From: an uncultured Flavobacteriales bacterium
GTDB lineage: Bacteria; Bacteroidota; Bacteroidia; Flavobacteriales_D; Sanyastnellaceae
Direction: 5' to 3'
DNA: 64,000 bases
Assembly (NCBI GenBank): GCA_937974555.1
Contig: CALJKR010000061.1
Span: forward strand, 62,001 to 126,000
Part shown: positions 42,682 through 50,580 of the stretch, piece after piece
Layout: every line of letters begins with the position of its first letter
How positions within the stretch are numbered: position 1 is the first letter of the stretch
Made by a program: the position numbers and the translations under genes
The notes under the pieces: generated by a model
Database searches by the model: none
Told to the model about the DNA's origin: nothing
The model's input: the letters and a program-made list of their open reading frames with translations, nothing else

Positions 42682-45338
42682 CGAACCAAAGTCACAGTAC
42701 CTGTAAGGGTCTGAGCATCTTTGTTTTTCCCTTTGATCTTTAAAGTGTATGAGTAAACTCCATTGGGAACAAAGTAGTCCGCGTGTCCTTGATAATCACC
42801 CATCCAGGTTTTGGTAGGGTCATTGCTTTCAAATACAACGTCACCCCAACGGTTGATAATTTTTAATTCGAATATTTCGACGTTCTCAGCAACCATCAAA
42901 AAGGCATCATTGATACCGTCCCCATTGGGCGTGAATCCACTGGGAATAAAATAATAGGCGGGCGCTACAACGGTGAAGTCATTTTGATCTGTGCAACCAA
43001 TGGAATTCACAACCAAGAGGTTAACTTCATATTCATCCAAACCATCAAATTCATGATGAACAATGGAATCATTGGAAAGTGTACCATCTCCCAAATCCCA
43101 TGAATACGTGCAATTCTCACAAGGTAAAGCAGCAAAGTCGTAGATATTATCCTCTGAAGTAATCGCCTCAAAATTGGCAGAAACAGGAACCATGAAAACC
43201 TGTATGGTGTCATAGGCCATCGAACCACAAACATCTACCGCTTGAACCGTGTAGGTTAAATCACCAACAATATTGTCAACGCTCATAGAAGCTCCGTGCA
43301 CATTTAGTTCTGGCCAGTAAATTTGATATCCACCGCCGCCACCTTGAACCTCCGCTACGTAATGGGCAACACCGTAAAAACAAACAGAGGTATCGTTCAT
43401 ATTAACAATGTCCAAAGGAGCATCAGGAATGAAGAATGTTACAGTGTCTTGCCAAGTTTCATTACACAAATCGGTAGCGATGATGACAATTTCTGTCGTG
43501 TCATTGAATTGAAGCGATTGACTAATGGGCAGTAAAGCGCCAGTTTGCGTCTGATTCGTTATCAATTGCCCGTCGGCATACCAATTATAAAGAATGGAAT
43601 AAGTTCCAGATAACACAGTGGGTGCAACGACATGGGTTTCGCCGCAGTTGCCATAGAAATCCAAGCCTGCTTCGAAGATCATGGGTGGATATTGCACCTG
43701 CAAGGTATCGTGCGCCAATTGATTGCAACCATCGGTTACTGAAATTCCAATGTAGCCTTCTCCCAGTGCAGCGGCATCATAAACCAAAGTAGTGGCATTG
43801 GATAAAACACCGGTTTCATCATACCAAGAGTACTCATAGTTGGCGTCACCACCTGATAGATCGTATGGAATTGGAGACTGATTATTGCATGCCAGATACA
43901 TGGTGTCGTGCGAGATGTCTTGAAGGATAGCCAGGGAATCTATGGATAAATCAAGGGGAGCCAAATCATTGATGATAATCTCAATGGCCTGGCTGTTATA
44001 CAATTGTGGCGAGTTACATCCTGATACTGGAGTAAGAATTTCCAATTGAAGGATTTCCATTCCTTCAACGATGTTGTCATTATAGGCGCCAATTAGAATA
44101 TCTGTAGAAGGGGCAGTAGGGGTAAGATTGATTTGATCAGGCAAGGAAATCATATTTCCATTGTTGTCAAAGGCTGAGTAATCATAAGTACCCAAATTGG
44201 TTCCGTCGTAGGCAATTGGGGTTCCGCTCCAGTTTAGTAAGGCAAATGCGGTGGGTGTTGCTGTGGGATCGTATTCGATGTGCAACAAAGGTTGTCCACA
44301 CTCTTCATAGATTAAATTGTTGGTCACAGTGGTTCCATTGACATTAAGGTCAACTTGAACATCGGGAACGGAGAGCAGAGAGTTTTCTCTTAGAATTACA
44401 AAGGTGTCAAAGCCAGAATCACCGCAATCAGCAACAGTTAGCACAATGTGATAAGTTTGGCAAGGAACAACATGCAACGTCGCCGACATCATGTCTGTGA
44501 AGCCACGCGCATTGAAAGGATAGTTCATAGGGGCGTTACCATTCCAATATTGCGTATTGATGGGCTGATTGTTGTCGTTATTGATGGTACTGATGGTAAT
44601 GGGTAACGGGGGAGTAGTATTGGGTACTTGGGCAATATTCAACTGCGAATAGGGGGTAGCTGCGTTATTGGGGTCAGGGCCAGTCACAAAGAATCCGAAA
44701 ATGTCATTGAATTGGGTATATTCATATCCGCCACCAGAACCTGTTTCATATTCATTGGAACCAAATATGTAATCAAAAGACATGGTATCTCCAGAAGGAA
44801 TGAAATCAAATTCAAGAATGACCATGTCATTCACGTTTACGCTGGTAGGCATGAAGGTAGCGCCCGTGTATAGACCCATGGCGATGAGTTGGTCGTCTAC
44901 GTTTTCAGCTTGTGTAGCCAAGAGGTCCTGAACAATCGCATCTTGACCTTGCGGTGTACATGGCAAATCGAAACATACTTGGGTAGAAGGTGAGAATGTA
45001 GCGGGCCAAACGGGACTTGAAACACCACCCAAGGTCCAAGGTCCATTGGTGCCTCCTGTGATATTATTTAATCCGTTTGCGGCTCCCGAGGTTAAGATGA
45101 TTCCACTATTGAACGGCAAACCGGCTGTGGTTCCACCTCCACTCATAAAGCCAATTTGCTCGGGGTGACCAGAAAAGCTGATGTAATTGGATTGAATTCC
45201 GCTATTAATTAAAATATTGTTGATGTAATTGTCAAGCGCGGTAGGGGAAATGGTCGAAGACTGATTAATGGTCAACACCTGGCACTGAGCGGCAGATGCG
45301 AAAAATAATAGGATCGATACTAAGGTCAGCTTCTTCAT
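42678..45338 (-). CDS. Choice-of-anchor L domain protein with T9SS type B sorting domain
   Basis: The 886-aa secreted protein has a signal peptide (residues 1-19). The choice-of-anchor L domain (about 25-330) shows PFNSGIILTSG, FDFIPSGDTMSFDYIFGSNEYE and DIFGFFVTGP. Ig-like repeats follow, then a PKD domain (YSWDLGDGT) and the type B sorting domain (FIPSGFTPNGDGINDAF to LTGTVTLVR). It is probably a surface adhesin. It has its own TAAGTTTG promoter and does not share an operon with the upstream ECF gene. Confidence 0.92.
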   Translation of the reverse strand: MKKLTLVSILLFFASAAQCQVLTINQSSTISPTALDNYINNILINSGIQSNYISFSGHPEQIGFMSGGGTTAGLPFNSGIILTSGAANGLNNITGGTNGPWTLGGVSSPVWPATFSPSTQVCFDLPCTPQGQDAIVQDLLATQAENVDDQLIAMGLYTGATFMPTSVNVNDMVILEFDFIPSGDTMSFDYIFGSNEYETGSGGGYEYTQFNDIFGFFVTGPDPNNAATPYSQLNIAQVPNTTPPLPITISTINNDNNQPINTQYWNGNAPMNYPFNARGFTDMMSATLHVVPCQTYHIVLTVADCGDSGFDTFVILRENSLLSVPDVQVDLNVNGTTVTNNLIYEECGQPLLHIEYDPTATPTAFALLNWSGTPIAYDGTNLGTYDYSAFDNNGNMISLPDQINLTPTAPSTDILIGAYNDNIVEGMEILQLEILTPVSGCNSPQLYNSQAIEIIINDLAPLDLSIDSLAILQDISHDTMYLACNNQSPIPYDLSGGDANYEYSWYDETGVLSNATTLVYDAAALGEGYIGISVTDGCNQLAHDTLQVQYPPMIFEAGLDFYGNCGETHVVAPTVLSGTYSILYNWYADGQLITNQTQTGALLPISQSLQFNDTTEIVIIATDLCNETWQDTVTFFIPDAPLDIVNMNDTSVCFYGVAHYVAEVQGGGGGYQIYWPELNVHGASMSVDNIVGDLTYTVQAVDVCGSMAYDTIQVFMVPVSANFEAITSEDNIYDFAALPCENCTYSWDLGDGTLSNDSIVHHEFDGLDEYEVNLLVVNSIGCTDQNDFTVVAPAYYFIPSGFTPNGDGINDAFLMVAENVEIFELKIINRWGDVVFESNDPTKTWMGDYQGHADYFVPNGVYSYTLKIKGKNKDAQTLTGTVTLVR

Positions 45339-45391
45339 AGAGTTAAGGCATGTACACTTAAAAAGACAAGCTTTTTAAAGTCGAGGTTGCA

Positions 45392-45399
45392 CAAACTTA
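45392..45399 (-). promoter_or_regulatory. -7 box (TAAGTTTG) of the choice-of-anchor L gene
   Basis: This is a perfect TAnnTTTG box on the minus strand, 53 nt before the ATG, giving a longer leader than most genes here. Confidence 0.5.
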
Positions 45400-45423
45400 A
45401 CAAAAAAAGGCTGAAAATCAATG

Positions 45424-45924
45424 CTACCTGAAATCTATCAGTTGTTGACTCAATTTCTGGCGGGCATGAAAGATGCGGCTTTTGACCGTGCCGATGGGGA
45501 TATTCATTTCCGCAGCAATCTCTTCGTAGTGAAATCCATCCAAGTACATTTGGAAAGGTTGTCTGTATTCTTTGGACAAACCTGCGATTGCTTTGCGGAT
45601 TTCATCCGCGTTCATATCCGCTGAGACGGTGTTTTCAGAAGTTCTGCTGTACAACAATGCGCCTTCTGCTTTCGCCGTTTCCAAGAGAGCCATTTGAAGT
45701 TTTTTCCTTTTGTAACCATTGATGAATATGTTTCTCATGATTGTGAAAATCCATCCTTTGAAATTGGTTCCTTCTTCAAAATGATCTTTGTATCGCAACG
45801 CCTTCAACAAGGTGTCTTGAATCAGATCCTCAGCGTCGTCCCAATTTTTGGTATACTGAATAGCATAGCCGCGAAGTAAGCTCGAATGGTTGGATACCAT
45901 GGTGTTGAATTCAAGTGTGCTCAT
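45424..45924 (-). CDS. ECF-type RNA polymerase sigma factor
   Basis: The 166-aa protein has region 2 (WDDAEDLIQDTLLKALRYKD, FKGWIFTIMRNIFINGYKRKK) and region 4 (HYEEIAAEMNIPIGTVKSRIFHARQKL). The ATG at 45924 is preferred over the TTG eight codons upstream. No anti-sigma gene is adjacent; the divergent neighbour is a TPR/SpoIIE phosphatase. Confidence 0.93.
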   Translation of the reverse strand: MSTLEFNTMVSNHSSLLRGYAIQYTKNWDDAEDLIQDTLLKALRYKDHFEEGTNFKGWIFTIMRNIFINGYKRKKLQMALLETAKAEGALLYSRTSENTVSADMNADEIRKAIAGLSKEYRQPFQMYLDGFHYEEIAAEMNIPIGTVKSRIFHARQKLSQQLIDFR

Positions 45925-46044
45925 CTTTTGTTTAATTATGTTTGGCAAATATTAAACAAAAACAAGCGATAAGGATACTTTTTGTTTAAAAATTTGCAAA
46001 AAAGTTTAAACAAAGGTTGTTTAGCGATGTTGAAAATTGTTGAT

Positions 46045-46052
46045 TACATTTG
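46045..46052 (+). promoter_or_regulatory. -7 box (TACATTTG) of the TPR/SpoIIE gene
   Basis: This is a perfect TAnnTTTG box, 3 nt before the first ATG at 46056 and 24 nt before the second at 46077. If transcripts start about 4 nt after the box, the second ATG could be the real start. Confidence 0.5.
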
Positions 46053-46055
46053 AAA

Positions 46056-48179
46056 ATGAGGCATTTGCATTGGAAAATGAGATTTTTGAAGGCGGTGATT
46101 TTGGTTTTTCTCTGTTTGATCTTTGGCTCGTCATGGTCCCAAAAAGAGCTGGAATTTTGGATGGACAAGGCCCAGGTTTTCAAATCGGGCAATGCAGATA
46201 GCATTTTGGCTTACACAGAAAAAATAATGCACCACCAATTGGCGAATGCGCCCATTTTGGCAGAATGTTATTACTTGAATGCCATCGGTTATGACAAAAA
46301 AGGGAATTATCCCTTGGCAGAGCGAGCCATCGGTGAAGCGGCTCTTCAATTCAAGGCCCAAGGGGATGACAAAGGCTGGTATAAATCCAAAGTTTTTTCT
46401 GCATGGATTGATTATAACAAGGGTGAAGTTTTAATGGCCTTGGATACGGTATCTTTTTATTTGAGTAAAATAGAATCTCAATTGGACATTGAAGAAATGG
46501 ATAAGGAGTGGCTGAAGATCATGGGCAATGGATACTCGGACAAGGGACTTTATTACTCATTCTTTAAAGACAAAGTGAGGGCATTAAATAGCTTTGATCA
46601 ATCCGCTGAGTATCGAGAAAAATTGAACGATCAAGATGAGTTGGCGGAATTATCGAACAATGTTGGTTTGATGCTTTTAGAATTGGAATCCTTTCAAGAG
46701 GCGGAGATTGAATTCAAAAAAAGCCTGAACATGGTGCAGAAGTTGAAAAATCGCAGTGCGGAGGCTTCTTGCTATCACAATATTGGCAAATGTTTCAAAG
46801 AACAGAATAAGTTAGACTCCGCTTTAATCATGTACGGAAAGTGTTTAGATATACGAATTGCATTGAAGGAAAGGAAGGGTGTCTCATCCGTATTGCGCAA
46901 GATTGCAGCGGTGCATCGCGCCAAAGAAGATTTTGCGCAAGCTTTTGTATTTGCCCGTAAAGCCTGGGCCATCAGTCAAACCATTGGGGATCGAAAAGGT
47001 TTGATAGATGCTGAGTTTTCATTGGCTGAATTACATGGACAAAAGGGAAGAGATGATTCGGCCTTTTGGTATGGTCAAAGGGCGTATATCAACAGCAAAG
47101 AATTGGGCGCAATTGCCGACATCAAGCGCACTGCTGCTTTTATGAAGGAAAGGTATAAGGCGCAAGGGATGCTTGCAGAAGCTTTGATTGCCTCCGAAGA
47201 TATGCAAATGGCGGAGTTGAAAATGAATGATGACGAAGTGCGCCGAATGTTTTTGAAAAAGCAATATGACGAAAAGCAGAATCGAGCCAATCAAATCATT
47301 TTTGGCGTTTCCATCATCGCTGTATTACTTGTGGGATTGGTGTTTTTTGTGTTTAGAGCCTACCGAATAAAGCGAAAAAGCAATGAATTGATTGGATTGC
47401 AGAAGAGTTTATTGGAGGAAAAAAACAGTAGAATAGTGGAGTCCATAACCTACAGTTTGCGTTTGCAGCAAGCCATGATGCCGAGCATTTCTGTTTTGAA
47501 TGAGATTTTTAAAAAAATCAAGGTTTCCTATTTGGCAAAAGATATTGTTTCAGGAGATTTTTATTGGGCTAAGCAAGTTGGAGATTGGAAATTTCTGGTC
47601 GTTGGTGACTGCACGGGCCATGGAGTGCCTGGCGCTATGGTAAGCACAGTAGGCATTAATTCTTTGAATCAGGCCACCATGGGGTTGTCTGAGATTTCAA
47701 CTGCGGAGATATTAAATACCTGTCGCTCAGAGATGATAAAAACCTTTGGACAGCAAGGTGAAATGGCAATTCGGGATGGCATGGATGTGGCCATGTTGGC
47801 TATTAACGACCGCGCAGGGAAGGTGGTTTGGTCAGGGGCCAATAGGTCCTGCTGGTATTGGAACGGCCAAGAGTGGTTGATACTAAAAGGAGATCGACAG
47901 TCTATTTCATGGTCTGATCAATTGGAGCCTTTTACAGAAACATGGATATCCAATGTTTGTCAAGGGGCACGTTTCTGCTTGTTTTCCGATGGTTTAAATG
48001 ATCAATTTGGAGGCGATAACAACAAGAAATTGGGCAATAAGCGGATCAAAGAATTTTTTTCAGGAGTCAATGATCTTACTCTGGACAAGCAACATGATGA
48101 TTTAGAGTTACTTTGGAAAGATTGGAAAGGAGATAATGAGCAAACGGATGATTTTTGTATGATTTCAATTGAAATTTAA
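46056..48179 (+). CDS. TPR sensor with SpoIIE-type PP2C phosphatase domain
   Basis: The 707-aa protein has a signal peptide or signal anchor (start at 46056 or 46077), about 380 residues of periplasmic TPR repeats and one membrane helix (about 413-436). A short coiled linker leads to a cytoplasmic SpoIIE/PP2C phosphatase domain (about 470-707) with GDFYWA, VGDCTGHGVPGAMVS and FSDGLNDQFGG, so the metal-binding aspartates are present. Such proteins usually dephosphorylate an anti-anti-sigma protein or a similar partner; none is encoded nearby. It is divergent from an ECF sigma gene. Confidence 0.9.
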   Translation: MRHLHWKMRFLKAVILVFLCLIFGSSWSQKELEFWMDKAQVFKSGNADSILAYTEKIMHHQLANAPILAECYYLNAIGYDKKGNYPLAERAIGEAALQFKAQGDDKGWYKSKVFSAWIDYNKGEVLMALDTVSFYLSKIESQLDIEEMDKEWLKIMGNGYSDKGLYYSFFKDKVRALNSFDQSAEYREKLNDQDELAELSNNVGLMLLELESFQEAEIEFKKSLNMVQKLKNRSAEASCYHNIGKCFKEQNKLDSALIMYGKCLDIRIALKERKGVSSVLRKIAAVHRAKEDFAQAFVFARKAWAISQTIGDRKGLIDAEFSLAELHGQKGRDDSAFWYGQRAYINSKELGAIADIKRTAAFMKERYKAQGMLAEALIASEDMQMAELKMNDDEVRRMFLKKQYDEKQNRANQIIFGVSIIAVLLVGLVFFVFRAYRIKRKSNELIGLQKSLLEEKNSRIVESITYSLRLQQAMMPSISVLNEIFKKIKVSYLAKDIVSGDFYWAKQVGDWKFLVVGDCTGHGVPGAMVSTVGINSLNQATMGLSEISTAEILNTCRSEMIKTFGQQGEMAIRDGMDVAMLAINDRAGKVVWSGANRSCWYWNGQEWLILKGDRQSISWSDQLEPFTETWISNVCQGARFCLFSDGLNDQFGGDNNKKLGNKRIKEFFSGVNDLTLDKQHDDLELLWKDWKGDNEQTDDFCMISIEI

Positions 48180-48210
48180 TTTGCATTGAAACAAAAACAT
48201 TATATATTTG
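48180..48210 (+). promoter_or_regulatory. Promoter of tRNA-Phe (TTTG-N19-TATATTTG)
   Basis: TTTG at 48180-48183 and TATATTTG at 48203-48210 are separated by exactly 19 nt, the canonical Bacteroidota -33/-7 arrangement. The mature tRNA begins 17 nt after the box. Confidence 0.8.
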
Positions 48211-48218
48211 CACCCCAA

Positions 48219-48234
48219 ATGGTACCGGTACCAT
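48219..48234. repeat. 16-bp palindrome at the 5' end of tRNA-Phe
   Basis: ATGGTACC-GGTACCAT is a perfect inverted repeat. Its right half is the 5' acceptor strand of the tRNA, and GGTACC also occurs as a direct repeat just before the mature 5' end. Confidence 0.9.
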
Positions 48235-48299
48235 AGCTCAGTTGGTAGAGCAAAGGACTGAAAATCCTTGTGTCGCTGGTTCGATTCCAGCTGGTACCA
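48227..48299 (+). tRNA. tRNA-Phe (GAA)
   Basis: The 73-nt sequence folds as a standard cloverleaf: acceptor GGTACCA/TGGTACC, D-arm TAGCTCAGTTGGTAGAGC, anticodon stem AAGGA/TCCTT with loop CTGAAAA (anticodon GAA at 48260-48262) and T-arm GCTGG-TTCGATT-CCAGC. The discriminator is A. The 3' CCA is not encoded. Confidence 0.97.
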
Positions 48300-48300
48300 C

Positions 48301-48333
48301 AAAAAAAAGGCGATGTTATCATCGCCTTTTTTA
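48301..48333. terminator. Bidirectional terminator after tRNA-Phe
   Basis: GGCGATG (48309-48315) and CATCGCC (48320-48326) pair around TTAT with an A-run before and a T-run after. It serves tRNA-Phe (+) and the MerR gene (-). Confidence 0.92.
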
Positions 48334-48355
48334 TTTCTCGGAGGTTCAATAAAAA

Positions 48356-49267
48356 TTAATCAAATTGGGCCATCAGTTCTTCGACGGTGTTGTAATAGGA
48401 GATCAATTGAAAGTCAATTGATTTTTGTCCTTTGACAATGAATCCGGTAAAGTGAAAAAAGCATTCACTGTCTACAAAAAGCTTGCTTATTTTCTTCATG
48501 TAATCATCCAAAAGCAATGGCATTGGATTGGTCGTCAGAATCGAGACAAAATGAACATCTCCCAATCTCTGTTGAATTTGAACCAAATCATCTACAGGCA
48601 CGCTTTGTCCCAAGAAGATGGTCTTGTATCCTCTTGATTTGAATACATACTGCAACATGATTAATGATATCTCGTGAATTTCCAGTTCCGGTAAATACAA
48701 CACCAACGTTTTTTCTTTGGTCACCGGCAGATGTTTCAGACTCTCAATCATAGAGAAGAGTTTCTGTCTGATCAAGCATGAAATAAAATGTTCCTGCGCG
48801 GGACATATTGCATCTGCCTGCCACATGACGCCGATAGAATGTAAAAACGGAATGAGCACTTCGACAAAGGTCTTTTCAATTCCGTTTTGTTGAATGTAGG
48901 GGTCGATGACACTATTAAATAAGACCTCATCGTAATTCAACATCGCAATTTTAAGTATGTGCTGGTGGTGCTGATCGGCTTCGCCGTGATTTTGAGACTT
49001 TAAGATTTCCTCTTGAATTTGAGCATCATTTAATTTCGCAATATTGGAAATTTTGAACCCCAAATTGAGGAGTAATGAGATGTTGAGTAGCTTTTTAAGG
49101 TCTGTGTCGGTATATCTCCGGATATTGGTATCCGTTCGCTCAGGCTTGAGCAAGTCATAGCGTTGTTCCCAAATACGGATGGTATGCGCCTTAATACCAG
49201 AAAAACTTTCTAATTCTTTGATGGTGAATACCTGTTCTCTCACGACGTTATTTTCCATTATAACCAT
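48356..49267 (-). CDS. MerR-family regulator with CarH/LitR-like cobalamin-binding module
   Basis: The 303-aa protein has a MerR helix-turn-helix (about 12-80: FTIKELESFSGIKAHTIRIWEQRYDLL..RRYTDTDLKKL). A four-helix bundle follows with W149, nine residues, then E159-H160, as in the Wx9EH motif of CarH. A Rossmann-like domain has EIHEIS with H198 where CarH-type proteins have the cobalt-ligating ExHxxG; the glycine is serine here. It may be a B12-dependent light sensor or a degenerate relative. The start at 49267 has a GGAG 4 nt upstream. Confidence 0.88.
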   Translation of the reverse strand: MVIMENNVVREQVFTIKELESFSGIKAHTIRIWEQRYDLLKPERTDTNIRRYTDTDLKKLLNISLLLNLGFKISNIAKLNDAQIQEEILKSQNHGEADQHHQHILKIAMLNYDEVLFNSVIDPYIQQNGIEKTFVEVLIPFLHSIGVMWQADAICPAQEHFISCLIRQKLFSMIESLKHLPVTKEKTLVLYLPELEIHEISLIMLQYVFKSRGYKTIFLGQSVPVDDLVQIQQRLGDVHFVSILTTNPMPLLLDDYMKKISKLFVDSECFFHFTGFIVKGQKSIDFQLISYYNTVEELMAQFD

Positions 49268-49362
49268 CTATCTCCGTTGTTTGTTCAACCCTTGTTGAAA
49301 TTGATTGGCACAATGTAATAATTCAAACGGTGTCGAGGCAAAAAAAAAACTAATTTGGCGAC

Positions 49363-50514
49363 ATGAATATCAGTCTATTTGAAGATAACGAAATCGATAC
49401 TTTTTTCCCTTTTACGCTGACTCGGCATCTTGCAGAATTGAGATGGGGTGCTCTAACCATCAAGGAAAAATGGGAAAGGAGGGGGCATTCTGTTCGACTG
49501 CATTCAAATAGAAACTGGATGGGAGACGGAACGCCAGCGGTTCAGCATGAGCTGTATGTCAACGCCGCTTGTTGTCCTACTAAGGAATTTATTGATGAAA
49601 TTTTTCAGCTCCAAACCGGTGAGGGTATTAAGAGCGGAGAAAAGGTTTTGGCATTTAGAGGGGATATGGCCAATCTGTTTTCCATGCAATTTAAAGAAAG
49701 TCAAGCAACGTTTCAGCTATTGACTCAAAGGACGGACTTGTTCTCTCAAATATCATCACAGTTGGAACAGGATATGTCTTTTTGTCTTCCAGGGAATTCT
49801 GCTTCATTGGCATCGGGTAACTTGCAAATTGGAGATGGATTTCCTTTGTATATTTCACCAAATGCCAAGGTGAACGGGGCTATGTTGAATGTGACTGAAG
49901 GTCCCATTTGGATTGATGATGATGCGGAAATAATGGAGGGGTCGTTGATTAGGGGACCTTTTTATTTAGGGAAACACAGTACGGTTAAAATGGGTGCCAA
50001 GATATATGGGCCTACCGCTATTGGGCCACATTGCAAGGTCGGTGGAGAATTGGGTAATGTAAGTTTTCAAGGCTACAGCAACAAAGCGCATGATGGCTTT
50101 CTGGGAAATTCAGTCATTGGTCAATGGTGCAATTTGGGTGCAGATACCAATTGTTCTAATTTGAAGAATAACTACAGCCTTGTTAAGCAATACAATTACA
50201 GGACAAGGAAGGAAGAGTCCACGGGTTTAAATTTTTGTGGCTTGATGATGGGCGACTACAGCAAATGTGGTATCAATACGATGTGGAATACCGGAAGCGT
50301 TGTGGGTGTGAGCGTCAACTTTTATGGAGCTGGTTTTCCCAAAAAGTTTTTGCCCAATTTTTATTGGGGCGATGCAAATCATGGAGAGCGGTACGACCTT
50401 GAAAAAGCATTGGAAACCATTTCTATTGTTAAAAGAAGAAGAGGGTTGGAACTTTCACAGAAGGAAAAGGAAATTCTGACAGACCTGCACGCTCAATCGG
50501 TTGTTTCGGAGTAA
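49363..50514 (+). CDS. GlmU-like sugar nucleotidyltransferase/acetyltransferase (Bacteroidota type)
   Basis: The 383-aa protein resembles the alternative GlmU family of Bacteroidota. The N-terminus has FPFTLTRHLAELRWGALTIKEKW in place of a classical nucleotidyltransferase glycine loop, with the conserved LFEDN start and SNRNW. Residues about 155-345 form a left-handed beta-helix with GPFYLG, YGPTAIGPH and MGDYSKCGINTMWNTG. It probably makes UDP-GlcNAc or a related sugar nucleotide for cell-wall and lipid A precursors. A near-consensus TAATTTG box lies 5 nt before the ATG. Confidence 0.88.
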   Translation: MNISLFEDNEIDTFFPFTLTRHLAELRWGALTIKEKWERRGHSVRLHSNRNWMGDGTPAVQHELYVNAACCPTKEFIDEIFQLQTGEGIKSGEKVLAFRGDMANLFSMQFKESQATFQLLTQRTDLFSQISSQLEQDMSFCLPGNSASLASGNLQIGDGFPLYISPNAKVNGAMLNVTEGPIWIDDDAEIMEGSLIRGPFYLGKHSTVKMGAKIYGPTAIGPHCKVGGELGNVSFQGYSNKAHDGFLGNSVIGQWCNLGADTNCSNLKNNYSLVKQYNYRTRKEESTGLNFCGLMMGDYSKCGINTMWNTGSVVGVSVNFYGAGFPKKFLPNFYWGDANHGERYDLEKALETISIVKRRRGLELSQKEKEILTDLHAQSVVSE

Positions 50515-50546
50515 ATCAAGACACAAAGGCACAAATAAAGAATTGG

Positions 50547-50563
50547 CACTGCCATTGGTAGTG
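50547..50563. repeat. Inverted repeat upstream of lon
   Basis: CACTGCC (50547-50553) and GGTAGTG (50557-50563) form a 7-bp stem with one G-T wobble and an ATT loop. It is 17 nt before the lon ATG and lacks a T-run, so it could be an operator or a 5' leader hairpin. It is not a CIRCE element. Confidence 0.4.
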
Positions 50564-50580
50564 ACTCAAAAAAATATTGA

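Noticed and set aside
49300..49330. TGGCAC near 49303 as a sigma-54 promoter
   Set aside because: The downstream TTGC element at the required distance is missing, and the orientation does not suit the GlmU-like gene.
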